DNA from: Sinorhizobium kostiense
GTDB taxonomy: Bacteria; Pseudomonadota; Alphaproteobacteria; Rhizobiales; Rhizobiaceae
NCBI RefSeq assembly: GCF_017874595.1
Contig: NZ_JAGILA010000005.1
Coordinates: 310,001-374,000 of the forward strand
Direction: 5' to 3'
Length of the DNA: 64,000 nucleotides
Both the position numbers and the translations under genes were made by a program. Under the pieces are notes generated by a model. The model did no database searches, was not told the origin of the DNA, and was given only the letters and a program-made list of their open reading frames with translations. Shown here piece by piece: positions 17,576-26,606 of the stretch; the stretch's first letter is position 1; the number at the start of each line of letters is the position of its first letter.

Positions 17576-18813
17576 GATCTATCCTCTTGAACCTGATCCA
17601 GACCCGCCTTGATCCAGCACCATTGCGTGACCGGCATTGCTGGACGCCAGCCGGTCATGCTGCCGACAGGCAGTGCCCGTGCAATGTCGATCCGGATCAG
17701 GGAGCCGCCAAGCCGTGCGTGATGAGCGAGGATCACCGCTTCCATTTCCACTGTGACGGCATTGGCAACCAGTCGGCCGCCCGGTCGCAGTGAAGCAATT
17801 GCCGCATCCATCACCCCGAGCTCACTGCCGCCGCCGCCGATGAAGATCGCGTCCGGCTGTAGAAGTCCGCGCAACGCGTCCGGTGCTTGCCCTTCAACGA
17901 TGGCGAGACCAGGGACGCCGAAGCGTGCGGCATTGCGGCCGATGCGTGCGGCGCGCTCGGGGGAGGCTTCGATGGCGATCGCCCTCATCGCCGTGTCTCG
18001 GAGCATCCACTCGATGGCGATCGAGCCGGATCCGGCACCTATGTCCCAGAGAAGTTCGCCTTTGCGGGGCGCCAGCGTCGAAACCGTCAGCGCCCGCACC
18101 TCCCGCTTGGTGATCTGGCCATCATGCTCGAAAAGCCGGTCATCGAGCCCGGAAGCCAACGGCAGCACGCGCGCATCGGCATCCGCGACGACCTCGACGG
18201 CGCAGATGTTCAACGAATGAATTTTCTCGAGCGCAAAGCCGGCGGCAACATGCCGCGAAACGCGCTCTTGTGCTCCTCCGAGTGCTTCGAGAACTGTAAG
18301 CTGCGACTGACCGAACCCGTTTTCGGTGAGGAGACCGGCGATCGCCTTTGCGCCATCCTCGTCAGAGGTCAGTGCGAGCACGCGCGTGCCGGGTTGCAAG
18401 TGCGGCCGGATGAGATCGAGCGGACGGCCATGCAGCGAGATGGTCGCGACCTCCTGCAAAGCCCAGCCGAGCCGAGATGCCGCCAGGCTAAATGCGGAGG
18501 GTGCGGGGATCGTGCGCATCTCGCGCTTGTCGATGCGGCGAGCGAGGGTGGCGCCGACGCCGAACAGGAACGGATCTCCGGAGGCGAGCACGACCACGGC
18601 GTCGCCGCGCCGCGCGAGGATCGCCTCGACGGACTTCTCGAAGGGGCTCTGCCACACTTGCCGCTCGCCGCTGATCAGCGGCGCTGCAAGCTCGATATGG
18701 CGGCTACCGCCGAAAACGACCGGCGCCGTCTCGATGAGGCGCTTGGCCTCGTCGCCGAGACCGGCTACACCGTCCTCGCCGATTCCGATGATAGTCAGCC
18801 AGGGAGTAGCCAT
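17572..18813 (-). CDS. cobL: Precorrin-6Y C5,15-methyltransferase (decarboxylating)
   Basis: A two-domain enzyme (413 residues) that methylates C-5 and C-15 and removes the C-12 acetate carboxyl group of precorrin-6Y. The N-terminal half is a CbiE-type tetrapyrrole methylase ([31 protein letters not shown]); the C-terminal half is a CbiT-type SAM fold ([18 protein letters not shown]). ATG 18813 is chosen because the family starts here; the longer open frame to 19086 runs through cobK on the other strand and is a shadow. The start codon overlaps that of cobK in a CATG, so the two genes diverge from the same four bases. Confidence 0.93.
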   Translation of the reverse strand: MATPWLTIIGIGEDGVAGLGDEAKRLIETAPVVFGGSRHIELAAPLISGERQVWQSPFEKSVEAILARRGDAVVVLASGDPFLFGVGATLARRIDKREMRTIPAPSAFSLAASRLGWALQEVATISLHGRPLDLIRPHLQPGTRVLALTSDEDGAKAIAGLLTENGFGQSQLTVLEALGGAQERVSRHVAAGFALEKIHSLNICAVEVVADADARVLPLASGLDDRLFEHDGQITKREVRALTVSTLAPRKGELLWDIGAGSGSIAIEWMLRDTAMRAIAIEASPERAARIGRNAARFGVPGLAIVEGQAPDALRGLLQPDAIFIGGGGSELGVMDAAIASLRPGGRLVANAVTVEMEAVILAHHARLGGSLIRIDIARALPVGSMTGWRPAMPVTQWCWIKAGLDQVQEDRS

Positions 18814-19612
18814 GGCCGAGCCGTTGTTCGACAGATCAGCCACCGGCAGACCTCGCATACTGATCCTGGGGGGAACGACAGAAGCGCGACAGCTCGGCGA
18901 ACGCCTCGCGACCAATCGCCGCTTCGATGCCGCGATGTCGCTTGCAGGGCGCACGGCCGACCCGCGACCGCAGCCCCTGCCGACCCGAATCGGCGGCTTC
19001 GGCGGTGCCGAGGGTCTCGCTGCCTTTCTCGAGGAGGAAGCTGTTTCGCTGCTCGTCGATGCGACACATCCCTTTGCCGCCCGCATTTCGCAGAATGCGG
19101 CCGCCGCAGCGGCAGCGACCGGAACGCCGCTCCTTGCCTTGCGCCGAGCGGCTTGGGAGCCGAAGGCGGGCGATCGCTGGACGCACGTCGAAAGCGTGGC
19201 GGAGGCCGTGACGGCTCTCGGCGAAAGGCCGCGCCGCGTCTTCCTGGCGATCGGTCGGCAGGAAGCCTTCCATTTCGAGCGGGCGCCGCAACACAGCTAC
19301 GTCGTGCGCAGCGTCGATCCGGTGACGCCACCGCTCGCTCTCCCCGACGTCACCGCTATCCTTTCCTCCGGCCCGTTTGCCGAGACCGACGAGATGAACC
19401 TGCTCAAAGAGCGCCGCATCGACGTGATCGTCACCAAGAACAGCGGCGGAACGGCGACTTACGCCAAGATCGCGGCCGCCCGCAAGCTCGGCCTCGAGGT
19501 CGTAATGGTCGAGCGCCGCAAACCCATCGATGTGCCGACGGTCAACGATTGCGGCGAGGCGCTCGAATGCATCCATCAATGGCTGGCCCCGGTGAAGGAT
19601 CGCGGCGTATAG
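18812..19612 (+). CDS. cobK: Precorrin-6A reductase
   Basis: This NADPH-dependent reductase of about 266 residues converts precorrin-6A to dihydro-precorrin-6 (6Y). RILILGGTTEARQLGERL at the N-terminus, LLVDATHPFAARISQNAAAA, and VTKNSGGTATYAKIAAARKL near the end are CobK fingerprints. It is the only cob gene on the plus strand. Its ATG overlaps that of cobL, and its last 37 bases overlap the end of cobJ, so it is wedged inside a region that cobGHIJ transcripts would cross. TTG 18824 is a possible alternative start, which would shorten it by four residues. Confidence 0.93.
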   Translation: MAEPLFDRSATGRPRILILGGTTEARQLGERLATNRRFDAAMSLAGRTADPRPQPLPTRIGGFGGAEGLAAFLEEEAVSLLVDATHPFAARISQNAAAAAAATGTPLLALRRAAWEPKAGDRWTHVESVAEAVTALGERPRRVFLAIGRQEAFHFERAPQHSYVVRSVDPVTPPLALPDVTAILSSGPFAETDEMNLLKERRIDVIVTKNSGGTATYAKIAAARKLGLEVVMVERRKPIDVPTVNDCGEALECIHQWLAPVKDRGV

Positions 19613-20340
19613 ACCAGATCCGGGCTGCCGTCGCGCGAAACGACGCGCGTCTCCGACGAGCCGATGATGACGCAGGTCGCCATGTCGGCGTGATCCGGAT
19701 CAGCATCGCCGAGCGGCATCACGGTGATGCGCTCGTCCGGCCGGCCGGCAGCCCGTCCGAAGATGACCGGAACAGAGGCCGGCAGAACCTCACGCAGGAT
19801 CGAGAACGCCTCGCCCAATTGCCACGGGCGGGCCTTGCTGATGGGATTGTAAAGGGCGATCACCAGCCCCGCCTCGGCGGCAAGTCTCAGGCGCTTGGTA
19901 ATGACGTCCCAAGGCTTCAGATTGTCCGACAGGGACATGGCGCAGAAATCATGTCCGAGCGGGGCACCGATGCGGGCTGCCACCGCCAGCATCGCCGTAA
20001 CGCCGGGAGTGACCCGCAGATCGACTCGCCGCCACTCTTCCGGCCCCTTGTCGATCGCCTCGCAGACGGCAGCCGCCATCGCGAAAATGCCGGGATCGCC
20101 GCCGGAAACCACGCAGACATCGGCTCCGGCAGCCGCGCGTGCGAGCGCGGCCTCGGCCCGATCGAGCTCTTCGCGGTTGTCCGAGGCGATACGGATCTGG
20201 TCGGGACGAAGCTCCAGGCGATCGAGATAGGGTCCATAGCCGAAGAACTCGGTCGCAGCCGCAATCGCGTCGCGGCTTTCAGGCGTCATCTGCGCCGGGT
20301 TGCCCGGGCCGGTGCCGACGATGAAAAGCCTGCCGCTCAT
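19576..20340 (-). CDS. cobJ: Precorrin-3B C17-methyltransferase
   Basis: A 254-residue SAM-dependent enzyme that methylates C-17 of precorrin-3B and drives ring contraction. The LFIVGTGPGNPAQMTPESRDAI start, VVSGGDPGIFAMA, and VTPGVTAMLAVAARIGAPLGHDFCAMSLSD are hallmarks of CobJ/CbiH. It overlaps cobI by four bases upstream. Its stop lies within the 3' end of cobK on the other strand. Confidence 0.95.
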   Translation of the reverse strand: MSGRLFIVGTGPGNPAQMTPESRDAIAAATEFFGYGPYLDRLELRPDQIRIASDNREELDRAEAALARAAAGADVCVVSGGDPGIFAMAAAVCEAIDKGPEEWRRVDLRVTPGVTAMLAVAARIGAPLGHDFCAMSLSDNLKPWDVITKRLRLAAEAGLVIALYNPISKARPWQLGEAFSILREVLPASVPVIFGRAAGRPDERITVMPLGDADPDHADMATCVIIGSSETRVVSRDGSPDLVYTPRSFTGASH

Positions 20341-21119
20341 GCCCTTACCTCCCGGACGCTGTCATTTTGAGCCGGCCTGCCCTTCCACCCGGGGACCAGC
20401 ACTAGCGAGAAATAGGGCGCCGCGTCGTCCGGCTTGTCAGAGAGCGGGATCATTGCCGCATTCTTCATGGTGCCGCGTTCGACATAGACGGCGGCACCGA
20501 GCCGGCCTGCCGCGGCGAGCGCGCGGCGGATCTTCGGCAGGTTGCGTCCGACCTTCATGATGACCGCAGCCTCGGTATCGGCAAGGCGGCGCTGGAGCTC
20601 GCCCTCCCCCATCGTACCGGGAAGAACCGAGAGCACATCGTCACCCTGCACCAGCGGCAGCCCGGCGAGCGACCAGCAGCCGGACATGGCGGTGATGCCC
20701 GGAATGACCTCAACGGGGAAACGGCCGGCGAGCCGTACATGCAGGTGCATGTAAGATCCGTAGAAAAGCGGGTCCCCCTCGCTGAGGATCGCCACTGTTC
20801 GCCCCGCCTGAAGATGTTCGGCGACCACCTCTGCCGAGGAGTTATAGAAGTCGGTGATCTGGCGCTTGTAGGCTTCATCGTCCTTGTCGATCTCGGTCGT
20901 CACCGGATAGTAGAGCGGTAGCTCCTGCGTCCCCGGCCTGATGAGGCCCTCAACGACCGCGCGGCCATTGCCGCTGCGCCCTGCCTTGGCGAAATAGGCG
21001 ACGACCTCCGCCTCGCCGAGCGCCCGAACCGCCTTCACCGTCAGCAGCTCAGGGTCGCCCGGCCCGGTGCCCACACCTATGAGCCTGCCGACGCCGATGG
21101 GCTTGCCCGCCCCGCTCAC
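20337..21119 (-). CDS. cobI: Precorrin-2 C20-methyltransferase
   Basis: This 260-residue SAM enzyme methylates precorrin-2 at C-20, the entry step into the corrin branch. RLIGVGTGPGDPELLTVKAVRAL, ILSEGDPLFYGSYMHLHVRL, and VEVIPGITAMSGCWSLAGLPLVQGDD are typical. It overlaps both cobH and cobJ by four bases. There is no sign of fusion or truncation. Confidence 0.96.
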   Translation of the reverse strand: MSGAGKPIGVGRLIGVGTGPGDPELLTVKAVRALGEAEVVAYFAKAGRSGNGRAVVEGLIRPGTQELPLYYPVTTEIDKDDEAYKRQITDFYNSSAEVVAEHLQAGRTVAILSEGDPLFYGSYMHLHVRLAGRFPVEVIPGITAMSGCWSLAGLPLVQGDDVLSVLPGTMGEGELQRRLADTEAAVIMKVGRNLPKIRRALAAAGRLGAAVYVERGTMKNAAMIPLSDKPDDAAPYFSLVLVPGWKGRPAQNDSVREVRA

Positions 21120-21748
21120 AGACCAGGCCTCGCGAGTGAATTCAGCGCCGCGGCGGTGATCGCGCTGCCGCCCAGGCGGCCGCGGACGATCGCGAATGGA
21201 ACACCGTAGGAATTCTCCGCCAGCGCTTCCTTCGATTCCGCCGCGCCGACGAAACCGACCGGCATACCGAGGATTGCCGCCGGCTTCGGCGCGCCATCTC
21301 GCAGCATTTCGAGCAGATAGAAGAGCGCCGTCGGCGCGTTCCCGATGGCGACCACCGATCCCGCCATCCGCTCGCCCCAGAGCTCCAGCGCCGCGGCCGA
21401 GCGCGTATTGCCGATCTGGGTGGCAATCTCGGCCGTACGCGGATCGCGAAGCGTGCAGATCACCTCATTGCCCGCCGGGAGTCGCGCCCGCGTCACGCCA
21501 TGCGCCACCATCTCCGCATCGCAGAAGATCGGGGCGCCGTTCTTCAGCGCCGTGCGCGCGGCGGATACGAAGTCCGGCGAAAAAACGAACTGGCGCGCCG
21601 CCTCGACGGAGCCGCAGGCATGCACCATGCGCACGGCGAGATCCGCTTCCTCTTCCGAGAAGGCGGAAAGATCGGCCTCGGCTCGGATGATCGCAAAGGA
21701 ACGCTCATAGATGGCGCTGCCATCGCGAATATAATCGTAATCAGGCAT
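21116..21748 (-). CDS. cobH: Precorrin-8X methylmutase
   Basis: A 210-residue isomerase that moves the C-11 methyl group of precorrin-8X to C-12, giving hydrogenobyrinate. DYIRDGSAIYERSFAIIRAEADL, VRMVHACGSVEAARQFVFS with the catalytic histidine in VHACG, and the AILGMPVGFVGAAESKEAL segment match the family closely. It lies two bases from the cobG stop and overlaps cobI by four bases. Confidence 0.96.
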   Translation of the reverse strand: MPDYDYIRDGSAIYERSFAIIRAEADLSAFSEEEADLAVRMVHACGSVEAARQFVFSPDFVSAARTALKNGAPIFCDAEMVAHGVTRARLPAGNEVICTLRDPRTAEIATQIGNTRSAAALELWGERMAGSVVAIGNAPTALFYLLEMLRDGAPKPAAILGMPVGFVGAAESKEALAENSYGVPFAIVRGRLGGSAITAAALNSLARPGL

Positions 21749-21750
21749 TT

Positions 21751-23103
21751 CTATCCCTGTTCAAACGCTGCGGCGATCGGCCCGGTCCCGAGCCGTGTAA
21801 GACAGGAGTGTGCCGATTCGCCAGCGTCTTTGTTCTCCCGCACCAGCGCATTGAGGCGCGCAAGCGCGGATCCTATTCCGCTTTCATCCGTGTAGGCGCT
21901 CGGCGCGACGGAAGCGGTGCCATTTACGACAAGCGCATATCCTGATGGCGCACCGACGAGTGTCAGCGGAGAGACCATCGGCCTGGCGCACCCCTTGGCA
22001 CAGCCAGACAGGTGAAGCATGAGCGAGCCATCGAGAAATTCGCGCCCCGCCTCCACCGCGAGCCTTGCCACCGCCTTGGTGTCCAACAGTGCCGACGCGC
22101 AGGCTCGCCCGGCGCAACTGGCGATGTGGTTACGCGGATCGTCGGGAGCAACCAGAAACCCGTGCGAAAGCGCCAGCTGCCGTGCAATCGCTGCGGCTTC
22201 GCGGTCAAGCCCAAGGAGAAGCAGTCCATGCCGCGACGCCAGGCGCACTTCCGTCGCGCCCATTTCCTCCGCCTGCTCCAGGAAAGCGATGAGATTGCCG
22301 GCATCCGTCTGAGCGTAAGCCAAGCCGAGACCGAGCACGATGCGGCCGCTGCCGAAATCGTGAATGCCGGTCGGAAGCCAGCGGGGACTCTCGTCAGGCA
22401 CGGCCGGGGCGGCATCGGACCATCGCCGCCGGATGTGGTCCGCGTCGAGATCGCGGCCACGCGCGCTCGGCCCAAGCGAGCTCAGCTCCACAAGGAGCGT
22501 CATCATCGCGGGCACGGCCCGCTCCGATGAGAGCAGCGCAACGGGTCGTGCCGTACGGGCCGTACCGCCGAGCGACAGCAACCAACGGACACCATCGCCT
22601 CGGTCGAGCGCATCGAGGCGCAGGTCGGCGGCGACATCCTTCAGATGGAAGCGCCCGCCGCCATCGACGACGATCGACAATTTCGGTGCGAGCGTCAGCG
22701 CCGGCTGCCCTGCAATCGCGCCGCGCAGTGCGTCGGCGAGCGATCGAGGGTCGACGATTTCACCCGGATCGAACCCGGCTAGCGGCGGCGTCTCGATCGC
22801 CACCCCTTCGGCAATGGCGATTCCCGCATTGGCGATTGCCGCCCCGAGCGATCCGACCGTACTCACGGTCAAACCGCGAATCTGCAGGTTGCCGCGGGCC
22901 GTCACTTCCAGGAGGCCATTGCCGAAGCGCTCGGCGAGTGCCGCAAGAAGCCGCAGTTCCGCCGGCGTCAGCGGTCCTGCGGGGTGCAAGCGCACGAGCA
23001 GCCCGTCGCCGGTCTGCATCGGGCTCGCCAGCGAAGGGCAGGCGCCACGGCGCATCGAAGGGTCCGGCTTGGCCTCGGCACAGCTCGTCATCGCTCCAGT
23101 CAC
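21751..23103 (-). CDS. cobG: Precorrin-3B synthase
   Basis: This 450-residue Fe-S monooxygenase-like protein, related to sulfite/nitrite reductases, converts precorrin-3A to precorrin-3B. N-terminal RRGACPSLASPMQTGDGLLVRL and a central ferredoxin-like half are as expected; the [4Fe-4S] ligands are the paired cysteines in SCAGRACASA and LSGCAKGCARP. The first pair is spaced C-x4-C, one residue shorter than the C-x5-C I expect in this superfamily, while the second pair (C-x3-C) is normal. It opens the cobGHIJ run on the minus strand. No cobalamin riboswitch was seen upstream. Confidence 0.92.
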   Translation of the reverse strand: MTGAMTSCAEAKPDPSMRRGACPSLASPMQTGDGLLVRLHPAGPLTPAELRLLAALAERFGNGLLEVTARGNLQIRGLTVSTVGSLGAAIANAGIAIAEGVAIETPPLAGFDPGEIVDPRSLADALRGAIAGQPALTLAPKLSIVVDGGGRFHLKDVAADLRLDALDRGDGVRWLLSLGGTARTARPVALLSSERAVPAMMTLLVELSSLGPSARGRDLDADHIRRRWSDAAPAVPDESPRWLPTGIHDFGSGRIVLGLGLAYAQTDAGNLIAFLEQAEEMGATEVRLASRHGLLLLGLDREAAAIARQLALSHGFLVAPDDPRNHIASCAGRACASALLDTKAVARLAVEAGREFLDGSLMLHLSGCAKGCARPMVSPLTLVGAPSGYALVVNGTASVAPSAYTDESGIGSALARLNALVRENKDAGESAHSCLTRLGTGPIAAAFEQG

Positions 23104-23263
23104 TCCCGCCGGGGCTGCGCCCCGTCATGCTCCGTAAATGTGCCCTAGGCTCTGGATCAACCTAAAAAACCCTCGGCCTAGATGGACCTATATCACAGGC
23201 GATTTCTTTGAGAGAGATCAAAGGGGCCGCGCACCGATTGCCGCGCCTGTCACAGAACCCATT

Positions 23264-24034
23264 TCAATCGTCGAAATCGGCGCCCTTGCGCAAGAGATAA
23301 ATGTCCATGATCCAGCCCATGCGCTCTCGCACTGCGGCACGTGTCTTAAGAATCTCGTCCTTCACCTCCGCAAGACGTCCCGAAATGACGATCTCGTCGG
23401 GCGTGCCGAGATAGGCGCCCCAATAAATTTCCGCTTCCGAATCCTCTATGTGCTGGAAGGCCTGTTCACCGTCGAGCATGACGACCGCGGTTTCGGTTCT
23501 ATGCGGAAAGCTCTCCGCGAGGCGACGTCCGGTGGTGATCTCTAGCGGCTTGCCGACGAGGTTGAGGGGAATTCGATGGCTGGCGCAGAGTGCCTGAAGA
23601 CTGGTGATACCGGGAATGACTTCGAACTCGAAGGAGACGCGCCCGCGCGCCCGAACCCTTTCGATGATGCGGATCGTGCTGTCATAGAGCATGGGGTCGC
23701 CCCAGACGAGGAAGGCGCCGGTCTGGTCTTCCCCGAGCTCGCCTTCGAGCAGCCTTTCATAGGTGGCCGCTATGCTCGCATGCCATTCGTCGACGCTTCC
23801 GGCGTAGCTCCGCCCTTCCGTCCGGCGCACCGGCACGGCGAACTCGACCGTTCGGCTGCCGCTGCGTGTCACGTAGCGGCCGCAGATCTCGCGCCGCACC
23901 TCGGCAAGTTCCGCCTTCTTCGCGCCCTTGGTCGGAATGAAGAGCACGTCGGCGCGATTGAGCGCGTTTATCGCCTGGATCGTCATGTGTTCGGGATTGC
24001 CGGCGCCGATGCCGATGACGAGGATATGCCGCAT
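23264..24034 (-). CDS. cobF: Precorrin-6A synthase (deacetylating)
   Basis: CobF methylates C-1 and removes the extruded acetyl group, a step found only in the aerobic pathway. The 256-residue protein starts MRHILVIGIGAGNPEHMTIQAI and has VWGDPMLYDSTIRII, FEVIPGITSLQALCASHRIPLN, typical of the family. ATG 24034 is preferred to the longer frame starting at 24097 because it fits the family N-terminus. A gap of 160 bases to cobG leaves room for a second promoter. Confidence 0.94.
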   Translation of the reverse strand: MRHILVIGIGAGNPEHMTIQAINALNRADVLFIPTKGAKKAELAEVRREICGRYVTRSGSRTVEFAVPVRRTEGRSYAGSVDEWHASIAATYERLLEGELGEDQTGAFLVWGDPMLYDSTIRIIERVRARGRVSFEFEVIPGITSLQALCASHRIPLNLVGKPLEITTGRRLAESFPHRTETAVVMLDGEQAFQHIEDSEAEIYWGAYLGTPDEIVISGRLAEVKDEILKTRAAVRERMGWIMDIYLLRKGADFDD

Positions 24035-24130
24035 GCCGTTTCTCCATCGGTGCTGCGCCGCTGCCCCGTCATTGGCGGATCGAGGTGATGGACGCAAGGC
24101 CCATCCGCGACGGCAGAAGATACGAGCGCG

Positions 24131-24841
24131 TCACGCGTAGTCAGTCCGCAAGGGCGGATCTTCCGGGAGCCGCCAGTCGATAGGATCGAGGCCCTTCGAC
24201 GTGAGGAAGGCATTGGCCTTGGAAAAATGCCGGCAACCGAAGAAGCCGGAATGCGCCGAAAGCGGCGAAGGATGCGGCGCGGTCAGAACCAGATGCCTTG
24301 ATCGGTCAACGAATGCCGCTTTCCTCTGCGCATAGGAGCCCCACAGCATGAAGACAACCGGTTGTTCCTGCTCGTTGACGGCGCGAATGACCGCATCCGT
24401 GAAGCGCTCCCAGCCCCGGCCCTGATGCGAGGCGGCGCGGCCCCGCTCGACGGTGAGCACGGCGTTCAGGAGAAGCACGCCCTGCCCTGCCCAGCTTTCG
24501 AGAAATCCGTGGCGCGCCGGCGGAATACCTAAGTCGTCCTGGAGTTCCTTGTAGATGTTGACGAGCGAAGGCGGAATGCGCACGCCCGGCCGCACGCTGA
24601 AGCAGAGCCCATGCGCCTGCCCGTCGCCATGATAGGGATCCTGGCCGAGAATAACGACTCGCAACCCGTCGAGCGGGGTCAGGTCGAGCGCCCGAAAATA
24701 CTCGCTGCCCCTCGGGAAAATCTGCCGGCCTTCCTGCTTCTGTTCGAGAAGAAAGCGCTTGAGATCGGCCATGTAACCATGGCGAAACTCCGGCGCCAAT
24801 GCCGCCATCCAACTTTCCTCAAGCCTTATCGTCGCATCCAT
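24131..24841 (-). CDS. ung: Uracil-DNA glycosylase
   Basis: Removes uracil from DNA as the first step of base excision repair. The 236-residue protein has the family-1 motifs: water-activating loop [18 protein letters not shown] and the minor-groove intercalation loop [28 protein letters not shown] 24841 gives [11 protein letters not shown], a normal N-terminus; the frame extends upstream to 25036 but overlaps the modA promoter and Mo boxes, so that part is not coding. It is divergent from modA and separated from cobF by 96 bases. Confidence 0.95.
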   Translation of the reverse strand: MDATIRLEESWMAALAPEFRHGYMADLKRFLLEQKQEGRQIFPRGSEYFRALDLTPLDGLRVVILGQDPYHGDGQAHGLCFSVRPGVRIPPSLVNIYKELQDDLGIPPARHGFLESWAGQGVLLLNAVLTVERGRAASHQGRGWERFTDAVIRAVNEQEQPVVFMLWGSYAQRKAAFVDRSRHLVLTAPHPSPLSAHSGFFGCRHFSKANAFLTSKGLDPIDWRLPEDPPLRTDYA

Positions 24842-24957
24842 GGGGCCCCAAACCTCCTTCGTTCCGGTTCGGGAATTTAGCCGCCTTGGCACCCATCGCA
24901 AGCTTCCCCGCGGTGTTTGCCCGTTCGGTTCACTGTTTTGATTGCCTTCATCGACGG

Positions 24958-24981
24958 CATTGTATTTCTCTGGATATAGCG
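24958..24981. promoter_or_regulatory. Candidate Mo box 1 (ModE operator)
   Basis: The 24-base site has half-sites CATTGTAT and ATATAGCG separated by eight bases. Against the ModE consensus CGNTATAT-N8-ATATANCG the right half is exact and the left half matches six of eight. It lies about 60 bases before modA. The consensus is from memory of enterobacterial and rhizobial Mo boxes. Confidence 0.6.
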
Positions 24982-24998
24982 CTAACGAATTGGACGTG

Positions 24999-25022
24999 CG
25001 TTGTATATTCTGAAATATTACG
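24999..25022. promoter_or_regulatory. Candidate Mo box 2 (ModE operator)
   Basis: CGTTGTAT and ATATTACG, again with an eight-base spacer, match CGNTATAT-N8-ATATANCG at seven of eight positions in each half. It lies 20 bases before the modA start and starts 41 bases after the first box begins, about four helical turns, so two dimers could sit on the same DNA face. Confidence 0.68.
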
Positions 25023-25041
25023 AGGACATGAGGCAATCCTG

Positions 25042-25833
25042 ATGGCGTTCGGACGCAGAGATTGGCTGAAGGGCTTGGCGCTGGCGCTCGGCATTCTTCT
25101 ATCGAGCGCGACCTTCGCTCCGGTCCGGGCCGCCGAGAAGGTGACGATCTTCGCTGCGGCGAGCCTCAAGGACGCACTCGATGCGGTCAATGACGAATGG
25201 CAGCGGCAGACCGGCGAGGAGGCGACCGTCTCGTATGCGGCAAGCTCCACACTCGCAAGGCAGATCGAGCAGGGCGCGCCGGCCGACATCTTTATCTCCG
25301 CCGATCTCGCCTGGATGGATTACCTTGCCGATCGGCATCTGATCGACAAGGCTAGTCGCACGAACCTGCTCGGCAATCGCCTCGTCCTCGTTTCCGCAGA
25401 GACGGTGGCCGCGCCGGTCAATATCGAACCCGGCCTCGATCTTGCCAGCCTGCTCAACGATGGCCGCTTGGCGATGGGCGCTGTGGATTCTGTTCCCGCC
25501 GGCAGATACGGCAAGGCCGCGCTGGAAAACCTCGGCATCTGGCCAAAAGTCGCCAAAAAGGTCGCCGGCGCCGAAAGCGTGCGCGCCGCCCTCCTGCTCG
25601 TTTCGCGCGGCGAGGCGCCCTACGGCATCGTCTACCAGACCGATGCTGCAGCCGACCCGGGCGTCAAGGTAGTGGGCATCTTCCCGGAAAACAGCCACCC
25701 CCCGATCGTCTACCCGATCGCCTTGACCGCCGACAGCAGGAACGCCGCAGCGGCTGCCTATCTCGAGTTCATCAAATCGCCCGAGGCTGCGGCCCTGTTC
25801 GAGGCGCAGGGTTTCACCGTGCTGGTGGAGTAG
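25042..25833 (+). CDS. modA: Molybdate ABC transporter, substrate-binding protein
   Basis: The periplasmic molybdate receptor. The 263-residue protein has a signal peptide ([26 protein letters not shown], cleavage near residue 31) and mature sequence beginning [16 protein letters not shown], the typical ModA start with the oxyanion-binding serine. [22 protein letters not shown] and [11 protein letters not shown] are also characteristic. ATG 25042 follows GAGG; the frame is open further upstream (24799) but through the operator region. It leads modB and modC. Confidence 0.95.
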   Translation: MAFGRRDWLKGLALALGILLSSATFAPVRAAEKVTIFAAASLKDALDAVNDEWQRQTGEEATVSYAASSTLARQIEQGAPADIFISADLAWMDYLADRHLIDKASRTNLLGNRLVLVSAETVAAPVNIEPGLDLASLLNDGRLAMGAVDSVPAGRYGKAALENLGIWPKVAKKVAGAESVRAALLLVSRGEAPYGIVYQTDAAADPGVKVVGIFPENSHPPIVYPIALTADSRNAAAAAYLEFIKSPEAAALFEAQGFTVLVE

Positions 25834-25904
25834 GCTGGGCCAGCCTGCTCCCGGATGGGCGGGAATTCAAAGATCGTATGTTTCGGTGAACGTGGGGCAG
25901 TACC

Positions 25905-26606
25905 TTGGACTGGATGGCACTCAGCGATGCGGAATGGACAGCGGTCCGATTGAGTCTGAGGGTGGCGACCGTTGCCATGATCTTCAGCCTGCCACTCGCG
26001 CTGGCGGTCGCCATGGCACTGGCACGCGGGCGCTTCTGGGGCAAGTCGTTTCTGAACGGCCTTGTCCATATGCCCTTGATCCTGCCCCCGGTCGTCACCG
26101 GCTTCGTGCTGCTGCTGGTCTTCGGGCGGCGCGGACCGATCGGCGCCTTCCTTGCCGAGTATCTCGGGCTTGTCTTTTCCTTCCGATGGACCGGCGCAGC
26201 CCTTGCCGCGGCCATCATGGGTTTTCCGCTGATGGTGCGCAGCATCCGCCTGTCGATCGAGGCGGTCGACCGCAAACTCGAGGATGCCGCTGCGACTTTG
26301 GGTGCGAACTCGGCGTGGATCTTTCTGACCGTGACACTCCCCCTGATCCTTTCTGGTATCGTCGCCGGCATGGTCCTGTCCTTCGCCAAGGCGATGGGCG
26401 AATTCGGTGCAACGATAACCTTCGTCTCCAACATTCCAGGCGAGACGCAGACGCTGTCTCTGGCGATCTACAGCCTGACGCAGGTGCCGGGCGGTGACGC
26501 CGGCGCCATGCGCCTCACCGTCATCTCGGTCATTGTCTCCATGGCCGCTTTGATGCTCTCGGAACTTCTTGCCACGGCGGTGGCAAGGCGGACGGTGGCG
26601 GCATGA
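25905..26606 (+). CDS. modB: Molybdate ABC transporter, permease
   Basis: Inner-membrane subunit of the molybdate importer, 233 residues with about five helices. The cytoplasmic EAA loop ([23 protein letters not shown]) that contacts ModC is clear, as are [21 protein letters not shown] and [23 protein letters not shown], typical of ModB. TTG 25905 is the likely start, giving [14 protein letters not shown] 25914 is three codons further in. It lies 71 bases after modA and its stop overlaps modC by four bases. Confidence 0.94.
   Translation: MDWMALSDAEWTAVRLSLRVATVAMIFSLPLALAVAMALARGRFWGKSFLNGLVHMPLILPPVVTGFVLLLVFGRRGPIGAFLAEYLGLVFSFRWTGAALAAAIMGFPLMVRSIRLSIEAVDRKLEDAAATLGANSAWIFLTVTLPLILSGIVAGMVLSFAKAMGEFGATITFVSNIPGETQTLSLAIYSLTQVPGGDAGAMRLTVISVIVSMAALMLSELLATAVARRTVAA

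Noticed and set aside
17887-20370. 827-codon open frame on the plus strand across cobL-cobJ
   Set aside because: It is the antisense shadow of high-GC cob genes; the real products are clear from CobL, CobK and CobJ motifs.
23104-23263. Cobalamin riboswitch before cobG
   Set aside because: The B12-box sequence (GCTGCCCCCGCAACTG type) and expected stem are not present on the minus strand here.
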